From Clostridium sp031626875 (GTDB taxonomy: Bacteria > Bacillota > Clostridia > Clostridiales > Clostridiaceae): DNA of 64,000 bases. Location: contig NZ_JANDMF010000006.1 in NCBI RefSeq assembly GCF_031626875.1, positions 1 through 64,000 of the forward strand, read 5' to 3'. The notes below the pieces were generated by a model. That model searched no databases. It saw only the letters and a program-made list of their open reading frames with translations, and was not told the DNA's origin. Position numbers and translations under genes: made by a program. This document shows, piece by piece, positions 44,304 through 53,754 of the stretch. How positions within the stretch are numbered: the stretch's first letter is position 1; each line of letters starts with the position of its first letter.

Positions 44304-44403
44304 AATATTTGTCAGCATTTTAACAAAGCTGAACTTTAAATCTATATTTAAGAGTTTCCGAATTATGTCTATTAGATAAAAGAATAAGAACGGAGGAAAT
44401 TTA

Positions 44404-45000
44404 ATGGAAAATCATAAAAAAAGTTTTTTTGAAGTTAGACAATTAGCCACAATAGGGATGTTATCTAGCATCTCCATATTTATGGGATTAACAGGAATAG
44501 GCTTTATACCACTTCCTTTCATGAAAGCTACAATCATGCATATACCAGTAATAATAGGCGCTATTATTGAAGGTCCTATTGTAGGTGCTGCTGTTGGATT
44601 AGTTTTTGGATTATTTTCAATATACCAAAATATAACTGCACCAACCCTTTTATCACCAGTATTTATGAATCCTATAGTTGCTATAATACCAAGAGTATTG
44701 ATTGGAATTATATCTTATTATATATATAAATTTATAAAGAATAAATTTAATAACTCAATAGCTGCTTATGGATTTGCTGCTGCTGCTGGTACAATTACTA
44801 ACACAGTTGGTGTGCTTGGTTTAACTTTTTTACTATTTCGTAATCAATATGCATCACTAAAAAACTTGAGTCCTGAAGCAGTTGCTGGAACACTTGGCAC
44901 CATAATTCTTACTAATGGTCTTCCAGAGTGTATTATTTCAATACTTATTATAATTCCTGTAGCAACTGGATTATTCAAAGTATATAGACACAGAAAATAA
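44404..45000 (+). CDS. ECF transporter S component (vitamin-binding subunit, substrate uncertain)
   Basis: 198 residues with about six membrane segments, beginning RQLATIGMLSSISIFMGL and with the early PFMKATIMHIPVIIGAIIEGP loop typical of S components. It would capture a vitamin or metabolite and pair with a shared EcfT-EcfA energy module encoded elsewhere. Sequence style is close to those assigned to pantothenate, but the substrate cannot be fixed here. Confidence 0.8.
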   Translation: MENHKKSFFEVRQLATIGMLSSISIFMGLTGIGFIPLPFMKATIMHIPVIIGAIIEGPIVGAAVGLVFGLFSIYQNITAPTLLSPVFMNPIVAIIPRVLIGIISYYIYKFIKNKFNNSIAAYGFAAAAGTITNTVGVLGLTFLLFRNQYASLKNLSPEAVAGTLGTIILTNGLPECIISILIIIPVATGLFKVYRHRK

Positions 45001-45134
45001 TCCATAATATAGTTTGTACATTTTTCCTCTTTTACCTACTAAATTATAGTTTATATTTTTTTCATTTACACACAATAATAGTGCAAAGCAGAAATGCTTA
45101 GCAAATAAATAGCTCGCTAGAGGAGGAATTTAAA

Positions 45135-45329
45135 ATGTCACAAAATTACAACAAAGCATTAGTTCCAGAAGCTAAGAACGGATTATCAAAATTCAAAAAC
45201 GAAGTTGCAAGTGAAATGGGAGTTCCTTTCACTGAGTACAACGGAAATCTTTCTTCAAAACAATGTGGTAGTGTTGGTGGAGAAATGGTTAAAAGAATGG
45301 TTAAACAATACGAAAACGAAATAAAATAA
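45135..45329 (+). CDS. Alpha/beta-type small acid-soluble spore protein
   Basis: 64 residues. Contains the GPR protease cleavage region (KNEVASEMGV) and the conserved C-terminal GSVGGEMVKRMV. Binds and protects spore DNA. GAGGAGG lies 9 nt before the ATG. Upstream GTTTA-N17-CACAATA may be a sigma-G promoter, a weak match. It shows that the host forms spores. Confidence 0.95.
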   Translation: MSQNYNKALVPEAKNGLSKFKNEVASEMGVPFTEYNGNLSSKQCGSVGGEMVKRMVKQYENEIK

Positions 45330-45334
45330 TTAAG

Positions 45335-45364
45335 AGGTCACGGATCAAACCGTGACCTTTCATT
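45335..45364 (+). terminator. Terminator of the SASP gene
   Basis: AGGTCACGG/CCGTGACCT hairpin followed by TTCATTATT. Confidence 0.75.
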
Positions 45365-45365
45365 A

Positions 45366-45758
45366 TTATGTCCATTCAACCTCAACATTAGATAGTAGCT
45401 GCACAATTCCTCTATCATATACATTCAAATTAATTTTTTCTTTTAACAACTCTGAAATCAATTCATTTTTTTCATCTTCAAATATATCAGAATTCCTTAT
45501 GCTTGTAATTAGATTATCCATATTATAAATTTGACATTCACCTTCATCTACACCAAAAATCACCCCTGCATCTTTCATATCTTGTTCTTGATACATATCA
45601 AACATAGAATTTTTTTTTGGCTTTTCTGAAAGCTTTAAAATATTTTCTAAATCATAAGAATCTACAGCTGATACTGCTTCATCAAGCTCAGCGAATCCTT
45701 GCATTTCACCTATAGGATTAACTACTACATAATTATTAAATGCAGTTACATAATTCAT
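45366..45758 (-). CDS. Conserved hypothetical protein
   Basis: 130 residues, acidic and soluble, starting MNYVTAFNNYVVVNPIGEM; mixed fold. AGGAGG precedes the ATG. Single gene convergent with the SASP gene. Not recognised. Confidence 0.6.
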   Translation of the reverse strand: MNYVTAFNNYVVVNPIGEMQGFAELDEAVSAVDSYDLENILKLSEKPKKNSMFDMYQEQDMKDAGVIFGVDEGECQIYNMDNLITSIRNSDIFEDEKNELISELLKEKINLNVYDRGIVQLLSNVEVEWT

Positions 45759-45880
45759 AAAAATTCCTCCTTAACACTAACACAATCAATTCCCATAAGA
45801 AAGCTGATTTTGAGTTTTTACTGACGAGTCATTCTTCATATATATTTTCTGCATTTTTATATTTTTGATACAAGCTATTT

Positions 45881-48481
45881 TTACCTTGTAGAAATTGTTA
45901 ATTCATCTTCAATTCCATCTACAACTACATTTGAACCATAATGAACATCACCTTTTATAATTTTTCTTGCTAGACTATTTTCAAGGGTATTTTGGATATA
46001 TCTCTTAAGTGGTCTAGCACCATATACAACATCATATCCCTCTTTTACCAAAATATTTTTTGCATCATCTGTAATTTCTAATATTATATTTTTATCCTTC
46101 AATCTGCCTCTAACTTCATCTAAGAATATCTCAATAATCTTCTTAATTCCTGTTTCTGATAAAGGTTTGAACATTATAGTATCATCAACTCTATTTAGAA
46201 ATTCTGGTTTAAATTTATTTTTTAAAGCAGTCATAACTAATTTTTTACTTTGTTCACTTACTTCATCTTCACTTTCATTTTCCAATAGATATTGTGAACC
46301 TATATTTGAAGTCATAATAATTATTGTATTTTTAAAATCAACTGTTTTTCCTTTATTATCAGTTAATCTTCCATCATCTAAAATTTGAAGAAACATATTA
46401 AATACATCTTCATGGGCTTTTTCAATTTCATCAAACAAAAGAACACTATATGGCTTTCTTCTAACAGCTTCTGTTAATTGTCCGCCTTGTTCATATCCTA
46501 TATATCCTGGAGGTGCACCAACAAGTCTTGACACAGCATGCTTTTCCATATATTCAGACATATCAATTCTTATCATAGCATCTTCACTATCAAATAATGT
46601 TCTAGCCAAAGTTTTTGCTAGTTCAGTTTTACCAACTCCTGTTGGTCCTAAGAATATAAATGATCCTATTGGCTTATTTTCATCCTTTAATCCAGCTCTT
46701 GCTCTTAATATTGCACTAGATACAGCTTCTATTGCTTCATTTTGACCTATTACTCTTTTTTGAAGTTCTGAATCAAGCCTTAATAATTTTTCTCTTTCTC
46801 CTTCAAGAAGATTTGACACAGGAATTCCAGTCCATTTTGATAGAACTTCTGAAATTTCATCCTCTGTTACTTCTTCTTTCAAAAGAGCTCCTTCATAATT
46901 TTCTTTAACTTCACTTTCTCTTCTTTCTATTTCTTCTTCTAATCTTGGTATAGTTGAGTATTTAAGTTCTGCTACCTTATTATAATCATATGCTCTTTCA
47001 TATTTTTCAATTTCACCACGTGCATCATCAAGTTTTGTCTTTAATTCTCTTAAAGAAGTTATATGCTCTTTTTCTTTTTCGTATTTCGCTGTCATTTCAT
47101 CATTTTTTTCTTTAAGTTCAGCTAATTCTTTTGATAATGCTTCCAAGCGCTTCTGAGATCCCTCATCATTTTCTTTTTCTAATGCACCTTTTTCAATTTC
47201 TAATTGAAACACTTTTCGTCTTATAATATCTAATTCAGTAGGTAATGAATCTATTTCTGACCTTATCATTGCTCCTGCTTCATCAATTAAATCAATTGCT
47301 TTATCTGGCAAAAATCTGTCTTGAATATATCTATGAGAAAGCTTAGCTGCAGCTACTATTGCATTATCATGAATTCTAATTCCATGATGTATTTCAAACT
47401 TCTCCTTTAACCCTCTTAATATAGATACAGTATCCTCTACTGTTGGTTCATCTACTATAACAGGTTGGAATCTTCTTTCTAAAGCTTTATCTTTTTCTAT
47501 ATATTGTCTATACTCATCAAATGTAGTTGCTCCAATACAATGTAATTCTCCTCTAGCAAGTAGTGGTTTAATTAAATTACCTGCATCCATTGCACCATCT
47601 GTTTTTCCTGCACCTACGATAGTATGAATCTCATCAATAAATAATATAATCCTGCCTTCACTTCTTTGGACTTCTTTTAATACAGCTTTTAATCTTTCTT
47701 CAAATTCTCCTCTATATTTAGCTCCAGCAATTAAAGATCCCATATCTAACGAAAATATAATTTTATCTTTCAGTCCTTCTGGAACATCACCTTTTACTAT
47801 TCTTTCTGCTAGGCCTTCAACAATAGCAGTTTTACCGACCCCAGGTTCACCTATTAGCACTGGATTATTTTTTGTCCTTCTTGAAAGTATTCTAACTGTT
47901 CTTCTTATTTCTTCATCTCTACCTATTACTGGATCTAACTTATGCTTTTTAGCTAACTCAACTAAATTACTACCATACTTTGATAATGCATCATAAGTTC
48001 CTTCTGGATCTTGAGTTTCAACCTTTTGATTTCCTCTTACTTCCTCTAATACTTTCATAAAATCTTTTTTAAGAACATTAAACTTATTTAGTATTTCTCC
48101 AACCATACCTTTAGAATCTACTTCCATAATAGCTAACATTAAATGTTCAACACTTATATAAGAATCTTTAAATTTCTTGGAAATATCTTCTGCCTTTACT
48201 AAAACCTCATCTACTCTTCTTGTTATATAAACCCCTGAGGAATTTGCTCCCTCTCCTAAAACTTTAGGCATTGACCCTAATTTATTATTAATTTCTAAAC
48301 TTAACCTTTTTATATCAACACCCATTTTGGTAAAAATATTTGGTATTAGTCCATCTTCTTGTTCTACAAGGGCAGCAAAAAGATGAATCACTTCAATTTG
48401 TTGGTGATTAAATCTAACTGCAATCCCATTTGAATCACTTAAACATTGTTGAACTCTTAATGTCATTTTTTCAACATTCAT
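45881..48481 (-). CDS. clpB: Chaperone ClpB (AAA+ disaggregase)
   Basis: 866 residues. N-terminal double Clp repeat, NBD1 with GEPGVGKTA, the long coiled-coil M domain (about 410-530), and NBD2 with GPTGVGKTE. It lacks the ClpP-binding loop, as expected of ClpB. With DnaK it rescues aggregated proteins. Preceded by AAGGAGG and a CtsR operator. Confidence 0.96.
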   Translation of the reverse strand: MNVEKMTLRVQQCLSDSNGIAVRFNHQQIEVIHLFAALVEQEDGLIPNIFTKMGVDIKRLSLEINNKLGSMPKVLGEGANSSGVYITRRVDEVLVKAEDISKKFKDSYISVEHLMLAIMEVDSKGMVGEILNKFNVLKKDFMKVLEEVRGNQKVETQDPEGTYDALSKYGSNLVELAKKHKLDPVIGRDEEIRRTVRILSRRTKNNPVLIGEPGVGKTAIVEGLAERIVKGDVPEGLKDKIIFSLDMGSLIAGAKYRGEFEERLKAVLKEVQRSEGRIILFIDEIHTIVGAGKTDGAMDAGNLIKPLLARGELHCIGATTFDEYRQYIEKDKALERRFQPVIVDEPTVEDTVSILRGLKEKFEIHHGIRIHDNAIVAAAKLSHRYIQDRFLPDKAIDLIDEAGAMIRSEIDSLPTELDIIRRKVFQLEIEKGALEKENDEGSQKRLEALSKELAELKEKNDEMTAKYEKEKEHITSLRELKTKLDDARGEIEKYERAYDYNKVAELKYSTIPRLEEEIERRESEVKENYEGALLKEEVTEDEISEVLSKWTGIPVSNLLEGEREKLLRLDSELQKRVIGQNEAIEAVSSAILRARAGLKDENKPIGSFIFLGPTGVGKTELAKTLARTLFDSEDAMIRIDMSEYMEKHAVSRLVGAPPGYIGYEQGGQLTEAVRRKPYSVLLFDEIEKAHEDVFNMFLQILDDGRLTDNKGKTVDFKNTIIIMTSNIGSQYLLENESEDEVSEQSKKLVMTALKNKFKPEFLNRVDDTIMFKPLSETGIKKIIEIFLDEVRGRLKDKNIILEITDDAKNILVKEGYDVVYGARPLKRYIQNTLENSLARKIIKGDVHYGSNVVVDGIEDELTISTR

Positions 48482-48528
48482 GAATTATTCCTCCTTATTA
48501 CTGTAAGTATTATTTTCTATATTTTTAT

Positions 48529-48556
48529 AATAATACAAAGGTCAAAGAAAGTCAAA
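48529..48556 (-). promoter_or_regulatory. clpB promoter overlapped by a CtsR box
   Basis: GGTCAAAGAAAGTCAAA at 48540-48556 matches the CtsR heptad repeat (RGTCAAANANRGTCAAA). On the minus strand the same bases supply TTGACT as -35; TATTAT follows after 17 bp. CtsR binding would block RNA polymerase, so clpB should be heat-induced. ctsR itself is not in the window. Confidence 0.8.
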
Positions 48557-48634
48557 GTTTTATTTTGAATATTTTAGCTTTCTAATATAATTATTAATTG
48601 TTATAATTTCTATATAAAACAGGAGGTGAAAATT

Positions 48635-50692
48635 TTGAGAAAAGAATTTATAAACTTTGCCTCTAATATGCCAATTAATATTTCATTCTGTTCTATAAAA
48701 GAATATCCCATTCATTGGCATAATTCTATCGAAGTAATTTATGTACTAAAAGGCAAAGTAAAAATATCAATAGATACAGATAGCTTTGAACTATTTGAAA
48801 ATGAATTAGAAATAATAAATGTAGACGAAACCCATAGTATAAGTTCTACTGATGATAATAAACTTTTAATATTTCATATAGACCCTAGTTTTTTATCAAA
48901 ATACTACAAAGATATAAAAAATGTTTATTTTTATACAAATACTTCTGATCTTGGCGCTCAAGAAGGTGAAGAATACGATGAATTTAGAACTTTTCTAGCA
49001 GAACTTCTTTATGAATTTGTACAAAAGCAAGAAAATTATGATGAAGAAATTCAAGATATTTTAATAAACTTACTTTATCATTTAATAAATAACTTTCATT
49101 ATTTACTTTATGAACAAGAAGATTTAAAAGATAACAAAGAACAATTAGAAAGATATCATAGAATTTCTAAATATATTTATAATAATTATAATAGCAATAT
49201 AACTTTACAAGAAATTGCTAAAAAGGAGTTTTTAACTCCACATTATCTTTCACATGAAATAAAAAACGCTACTGGTTACAGTTTTACAGACTTATTAAAT
49301 TTAACTAGAGTAGAAGAATCAGTAAAATTACTTTTAGATACTGACATGAGTATTTCAGAAATATCTGATGAAGTAGGTTTTTCTCATACTAGATATTTAA
49401 ATAAACATTTTAAAATTTATTACAACTGTACACCTCTTCAGTTTAGAAGAAAAAATAGATTTTCCCAAAAATTATATGAAAGTCTAAAAAAAATAACTTA
49501 CTATCCAATTGATAATTCCGTTGAACTTTTATCTTCTTATCTTAATGAATATGAAAGATATAATTACGAAAATAAATTATGGAATATTCATGTTGATATG
49601 AACCTAACTCAAGGAAAATTTAACGAAAAGTTCAGAGAAATTCTTACTTTAGGTGATACTTTTGATCTTCTTATTGAAGATAATAAAGATATTTTAGAGG
49701 AGCTACAAGAGGAACTTCACTTTAACTATGGAAGGCTTGAGAATTTTTTCAGTGAAGATATGGGAGTGTTTAAAAACAATGATTTCTTTAATTGGAATAG
49801 AGCAAGAACTGTATTAGAATTCCTTGACTATATAGAATTAAAACCTCTTATTGTTCTTGATAATGCTAATTTTTTTATTGATGATTATATTAAAGTGCTA
49901 GAAAGTTTTAAATCCTATTTTTCTGATGTGAAAGTTTTTAATTTATCTAAAGTAAAATTTCAACTTTCTTCTAAATTATGTGAAGAACTAAAATTGAATT
50001 TGCAAGATTATATTATCAATACTCTTGACTTTACTATAATAGATAATGAATTTACTCAAAACAGGCAATTAAATCCTATCTATGATACAACTTATATGGT
50101 GCCTTATATAATCCACAAGGAATTATTCACCTTGGAAGATATGAGTGATTTAAGAGCTTTTGATGTATTAGAAAGAGAAACTCATTTAAATAACGAAGTA
50201 TTTATTGGTGCTTCAGGACTTATTAATGATATGGCTATAAGAAAGCCTTCATATTATGCTTATTATCTTATGAGTAAACTAAGTGGCAATATTGTTGCAA
50301 TGGATAATGGATATATTGTAACAAAATCTTCTGATGGTTTTAACATACTTCTATATACTTATAGCGAAATCTTAGATAGTATTTTAGAAAATCATAAATT
50401 AGTGAATAAACCTGGTATGTCAAAATCTATAGAAAAGAAAATTTCCTTGAATCTAACTAATATAAATAAAGATTCTAGAATGACTTTCTACGAAATAAAT
50501 GACAAACTTGGTTCATCATATAACTATTGGGTTTCCATGGGTAAGCCTGATAGATTAAGTAAAGAGGAAAAAGAAATTTTATCAAAAGCTTCTTTTCCTA
50601 AAATTGAATTTAAATACGCTAAAAAAAGTTCAGTTTTAAATATAATAACTAAACTTAAAGGTTATGGCGCAATTTTAATTATAATAAAATAA
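48635..50692 (+). CDS. AraC-family regulator fused to a glycoside-hydrolase-39-like domain
   Basis: About 685 residues. N-terminal cupin (about 15-85; HWHNSIEVIYVLKGKVKI), central AraC double HTH (about 170-275; ITLQEIAKKEFLTPHYLSHEIKN and SISEISDEVGFSHTRYLNKHF), then a region of about 400 residues resembling a GH39 (beta/alpha)8 hydrolase. In this class the hydrolase part is thought to act as a sugar sensor. The start is a TTG 8 nt after AGGAGG. No sugar genes are adjacent, so the target is unknown. Confidence 0.8.
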   Translation: MRKEFINFASNMPINISFCSIKEYPIHWHNSIEVIYVLKGKVKISIDTDSFELFENELEIINVDETHSISSTDDNKLLIFHIDPSFLSKYYKDIKNVYFYTNTSDLGAQEGEEYDEFRTFLAELLYEFVQKQENYDEEIQDILINLLYHLINNFHYLLYEQEDLKDNKEQLERYHRISKYIYNNYNSNITLQEIAKKEFLTPHYLSHEIKNATGYSFTDLLNLTRVEESVKLLLDTDMSISEISDEVGFSHTRYLNKHFKIYYNCTPLQFRRKNRFSQKLYESLKKITYYPIDNSVELLSSYLNEYERYNYENKLWNIHVDMNLTQGKFNEKFREILTLGDTFDLLIEDNKDILEELQEELHFNYGRLENFFSEDMGVFKNNDFFNWNRARTVLEFLDYIELKPLIVLDNANFFIDDYIKVLESFKSYFSDVKVFNLSKVKFQLSSKLCEELKLNLQDYIINTLDFTIIDNEFTQNRQLNPIYDTTYMVPYIIHKELFTLEDMSDLRAFDVLERETHLNNEVFIGASGLINDMAIRKPSYYAYYLMSKLSGNIVAMDNGYIVTKSSDGFNILLYTYSEILDSILENHKLVNKPGMSKSIEKKISLNLTNINKDSRMTFYEINDKLGSSYNYWVSMGKPDRLSKEEKEILSKASFPKIEFKYAKKSSVLNIITKLKGYGAILIIIK

Positions 50693-50697
50693 AAACA

Positions 50698-50740
50698 TTG
50701 GATTAAATAAATACACTGTAATCAAATTTATTTAATCCAA
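50698..50740. terminator. Bidirectional terminator
   Basis: TTGGATTAAATAAAT pairs with ATTTATTTAATCCAA between the convergent AraC-type and HTH-TPR genes. Confidence 0.7.
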
Positions 50741-50754
50741 TTTAAATTATAATT

Positions 50755-52011
50755 TTATAAAATGTTTCTCTCTTTTGTCATTGCCAATGAAAAATATTTT
50801 AAAGAATCTTTAATATCACCTAATTTATAATACATATTTGCCATATCTAAATATCTTTTTCTACGTTCTTCTTTTGTTCCAAACTTTAATAAACTATCTA
50901 ATGCTAAATTCATATACATTTCAGCTTCTCTAAAACTTCCACCACTTTGCAATATACTTCCTTTAAAGTAATATGCCTTCTCTATTAACTTTATATTTCC
51001 AGTTTCAATTGCCAAATCCAAAGCTTGTCCTGTTAGTTCGTAAGCTTTATCATATTGACTATACTTATATAAAGTCTCTATTGATTCATTTAAAAATTGT
51101 ACATGTTTTTCCTTGTTGTATGTTGGAAATATAGTTATACCTTCTAAAATTTCTTCTACTGCCTTATGACTTTCTCCAACTTCAAAATAAGCCTTACCAT
51201 ATTCCCCCTTAGCACTAGCTACTATCATCGGATTACTTTTTTGATATTCATAAGCTTTTTTTACATATTCTTCTGCTTCCTCATATCGTAATCTTATACA
51301 TGTTAAAGCATAAGCTTGGCATACTTTTCCCTTATTTATATCACCTTGTAAATACTCTAAATATTTAATTGATTCCTTTAATAAAAGATATGCTTCTATT
51401 TCATTATGCAATTTACAATAACAAATTCCTTCATTATAAGTTATTGTTGAATATAATTCTTTTTCTTTAGCTTCTTTTATTTTAATTATTTCTCTTAATC
51501 TTACATAATAAGCTATAGCTTCTATATACTCCTTATTTTGAAGTAAGTATTTTGCCATATCACTAAAATATATTATTGTATTTTCATCTTTATTATTCTT
51601 TTGGTATAAATCATAATATTGAGATATTATTAATTGAATCTTTTCATATTTCTGTTCATGTAAATAATACGAGAATAAAATATGTACAAGTTCAAAGGCT
51701 AATTCATAATACCCATACTCTACAGCATAGTATAAATTATGCTTAATCTCTTCTTCCCCATTGTTTTTACCATTCTTAATTGCAGCTAGATTTTCTACTA
51801 TTTGTTCATAAACATCTTGTATAAGGTAATCGTAATCAAGTCCGATTTTATTTGCAATAAACTGTATAATTTCTTTACCAGCCTTAACTTTTCCATTTTC
51901 TATACAACTCATTTTTGAAATCGATATTTTATCTTCACAAAGATCTTTTAATGTTATTCCTTTGTATATTCTTGCTCTTTTTATTTTTTCCCCAGTAGAC
52001 AATATTTCCAT
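50755..52011 (-). CDS. HTH-TPR transcriptional regulator (second of tandem pair)
   Basis: 418 residues. N-terminal XRE-type HTH (about 5-60; GEKIKRARIYKGITLKDLC, ISKMSCIENGKVKAGKE) and a C-terminal array of TPR-like helical repeats to the end. Such architectures occur in RRNPP-type regulators that bind peptides, and in clostridial stage-control proteins. The ATG at 52011 follows AGGTGAT; 24 bp behind a homologue. No small secreted peptide gene was recognised. Confidence 0.75.
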   Translation of the reverse strand: MEILSTGEKIKRARIYKGITLKDLCEDKISISKMSCIENGKVKAGKEIIQFIANKIGLDYDYLIQDVYEQIVENLAAIKNGKNNGEEEIKHNLYYAVEYGYYELAFELVHILFSYYLHEQKYEKIQLIISQYYDLYQKNNKDENTIIYFSDMAKYLLQNKEYIEAIAYYVRLREIIKIKEAKEKELYSTITYNEGICYCKLHNEIEAYLLLKESIKYLEYLQGDINKGKVCQAYALTCIRLRYEEAEEYVKKAYEYQKSNPMIVASAKGEYGKAYFEVGESHKAVEEILEGITIFPTYNKEKHVQFLNESIETLYKYSQYDKAYELTGQALDLAIETGNIKLIEKAYYFKGSILQSGGSFREAEMYMNLALDSLLKFGTKEERRKRYLDMANMYYKLGDIKDSLKYFSLAMTKERNIL

Positions 52012-52035
52012 TTTAATCACCTATCAAATTTAATT

Positions 52036-53331
52036 TTACAGAACCCCTAATTCTTTAAATAAATTTACCCCTTCATCTAAGTATTTAGTTGCTTCTTCTA
52101 CTTTTTTATTATCCATAAAATACTTTCCAAGTATTATAGCAATCTCTCCCGCTTTCTGCAAAAGGCCAGAATCTTTTGCTATATAGTAACTTTCTAGTAG
52201 TATGCTTTCAACTTTTTCATACTCTTCTTTTATCGTAAAAATTCTATATTTTATTAAGTTGTATTCTATTACCTGTTCCTTGTTACTGCTTTTTATCTTA
52301 AGTCTTATTTCTTCTAATAGATCCTCACATTTATCAATATTTTTTAATTTTATATGATTTTTACAAATATTTAAGCTTGTCTCAATTTCTATATTGTTAT
52401 CATAATTCTGTGATAACTTATTAGCCATTTTAAAATGTTTAAAAGACTCTTCTATATCTTCAAAATTGTAAAATATTTTTCCTAAATTATTTTCAACTAT
52501 TGATAAGTTTTTTAATCTATTTATCTCTTCATATATTTTTAGTGATTTATTAGAATACTTAATTGCACTAACTAAATCTCCACTTGCATTGTATTCTTCT
52601 GAGATTCGAAGCAAGGATTTTGCATACTTATCTCTATCATAAATTTGCATTAATTTTTCTTTAGCCATGTAAGCATATTTATTAGCATTCTCTTCATCTT
52701 CCATTGAGAAATATATTATAGCAATATAGTAATATATTTCACCTAACATATAATCATTTCCAACTTCATTATCTAGATATACTTTCTCTGCTTGTTTCAA
52801 ATAACTACTTGCTGAGTGGTATGATTTTAGATTTATTGTTATTTTCCCAAGATTTAAAAAAGTTTCTACTATTTCTTCATAATTATTATTTTTTATAAAT
52901 ATTACATTTGAAGATAAAAATAATTGTTGCGCTAATGAAATCTCGCCTCTAAATGTACTTATCTTCCCTCTCAGTGATAATATTTTTGCCTTTCTATATT
53001 CTAAGTTATATTTTTCAGCATACAACAAAGCTTTTTCTATATATGCTTCCCCCCTATCATAATCACCACTTAAAATATAAGATTCCGCAACTTGTGAATA
53101 ATATGTACTAATTTTTTCTGCTTGACTCTCTTCAGATTCCATAAGATATTCTACTGAAGTCTGTAAATTTACAGATAAATATTCTAATAAATCCATAGAT
53201 GGATTTGATCTTCCCGACTCTACTAAACTTATTTGTCCAGGAGTAATTCTATCCTTCGCTAAGTCTTTTAGAGTCATATCTAACTCTTTTCTTCTTTTTT
53301 TTATTTTTTCTCCTAATGACAGTATGTCCAT
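52036..53331 (-). CDS. HTH-TPR transcriptional regulator (first of tandem pair)
   Basis: 431 residues. HTH at the N-terminus (LGEKIKKRRKELDMTLKDLAKDRITPGQISLVESGRSNPS) followed by about eight TPR-like units. It shares the opening pattern and length with the next gene, so the pair arose by duplication. The ATG at 53331 follows GAGG. Target genes are unknown. Confidence 0.78.
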   Translation of the reverse strand: MDILSLGEKIKKRRKELDMTLKDLAKDRITPGQISLVESGRSNPSMDLLEYLSVNLQTSVEYLMESEESQAEKISTYYSQVAESYILSGDYDRGEAYIEKALLYAEKYNLEYRKAKILSLRGKISTFRGEISLAQQLFLSSNVIFIKNNNYEEIVETFLNLGKITINLKSYHSASSYLKQAEKVYLDNEVGNDYMLGEIYYYIAIIYFSMEDEENANKYAYMAKEKLMQIYDRDKYAKSLLRISEEYNASGDLVSAIKYSNKSLKIYEEINRLKNLSIVENNLGKIFYNFEDIEESFKHFKMANKLSQNYDNNIEIETSLNICKNHIKLKNIDKCEDLLEEIRLKIKSSNKEQVIEYNLIKYRIFTIKEEYEKVESILLESYYIAKDSGLLQKAGEIAIILGKYFMDNKKVEEATKYLDEGVNLFKELGVL

Positions 53332-53474
53332 CGTATCCTCTTCCTTTTTCAATTTTTATTATTTCATACAGGTAAATAACTAAATTAATATAAATTATAA
53401 CATAAATTTGTAAAAGGAAACAACTTAATGTAATATTTTCAACAATTTTTAGTTCATTTGTTGGTAATTATTGG

Positions 53475-53506
53475 GCAAAAAAAGCAGAGCCTTAACTCTG
53501 CTTTTA
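53475..53506 (-). terminator. Terminator of the 53511 gene
   Basis: AAAAGCAGAG/CTCTGCTTTT hairpin with a run of T on the minus strand. Confidence 0.75.
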
Positions 53507-53510
53507 ATTT

Positions 53511-53681
53511 CTAAAACATTCTCATCATTCCATCACGAGAATCCTCAACATAATTTAACATTCTTTCTCCAGCTTTTCTAAAAGTTTTTTGAGTTTTTCT
53601 ATCTAGTTGAGGTAATACCATCATTCCAACTGCAGCACCAACTGCAACTCCAGTAATAATTCCATTTACATATCTACCCAT
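53511..53681 (-). CDS. Small YtxH-like protein
   Basis: 56 residues: MGRYVNGIITGVAVGAAVGMM, a Gly/Ala-rich hydrophobic start, followed by a basic amphipathic part (RKTQKTFRKAGERML) and MMRMF at the end. This resembles short YtxH-domain proteins linked to the membrane. GAGGTG lies upstream of the ATG. Too short for many gene callers but it has codon-like composition, a ribosome-binding site and a terminator. Confidence 0.75.
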   Translation of the reverse strand: MGRYVNGIITGVAVGAAVGMMVLPQLDRKTQKTFRKAGERMLNYVEDSRDGMMRMF

Positions 53682-53754
53682 AATAAAACACCTCTTCTTT
53701 TAATTAATCTAACTGGTTTCTATATTTATATTATGTAATTTTTGTTCTTTTAAT

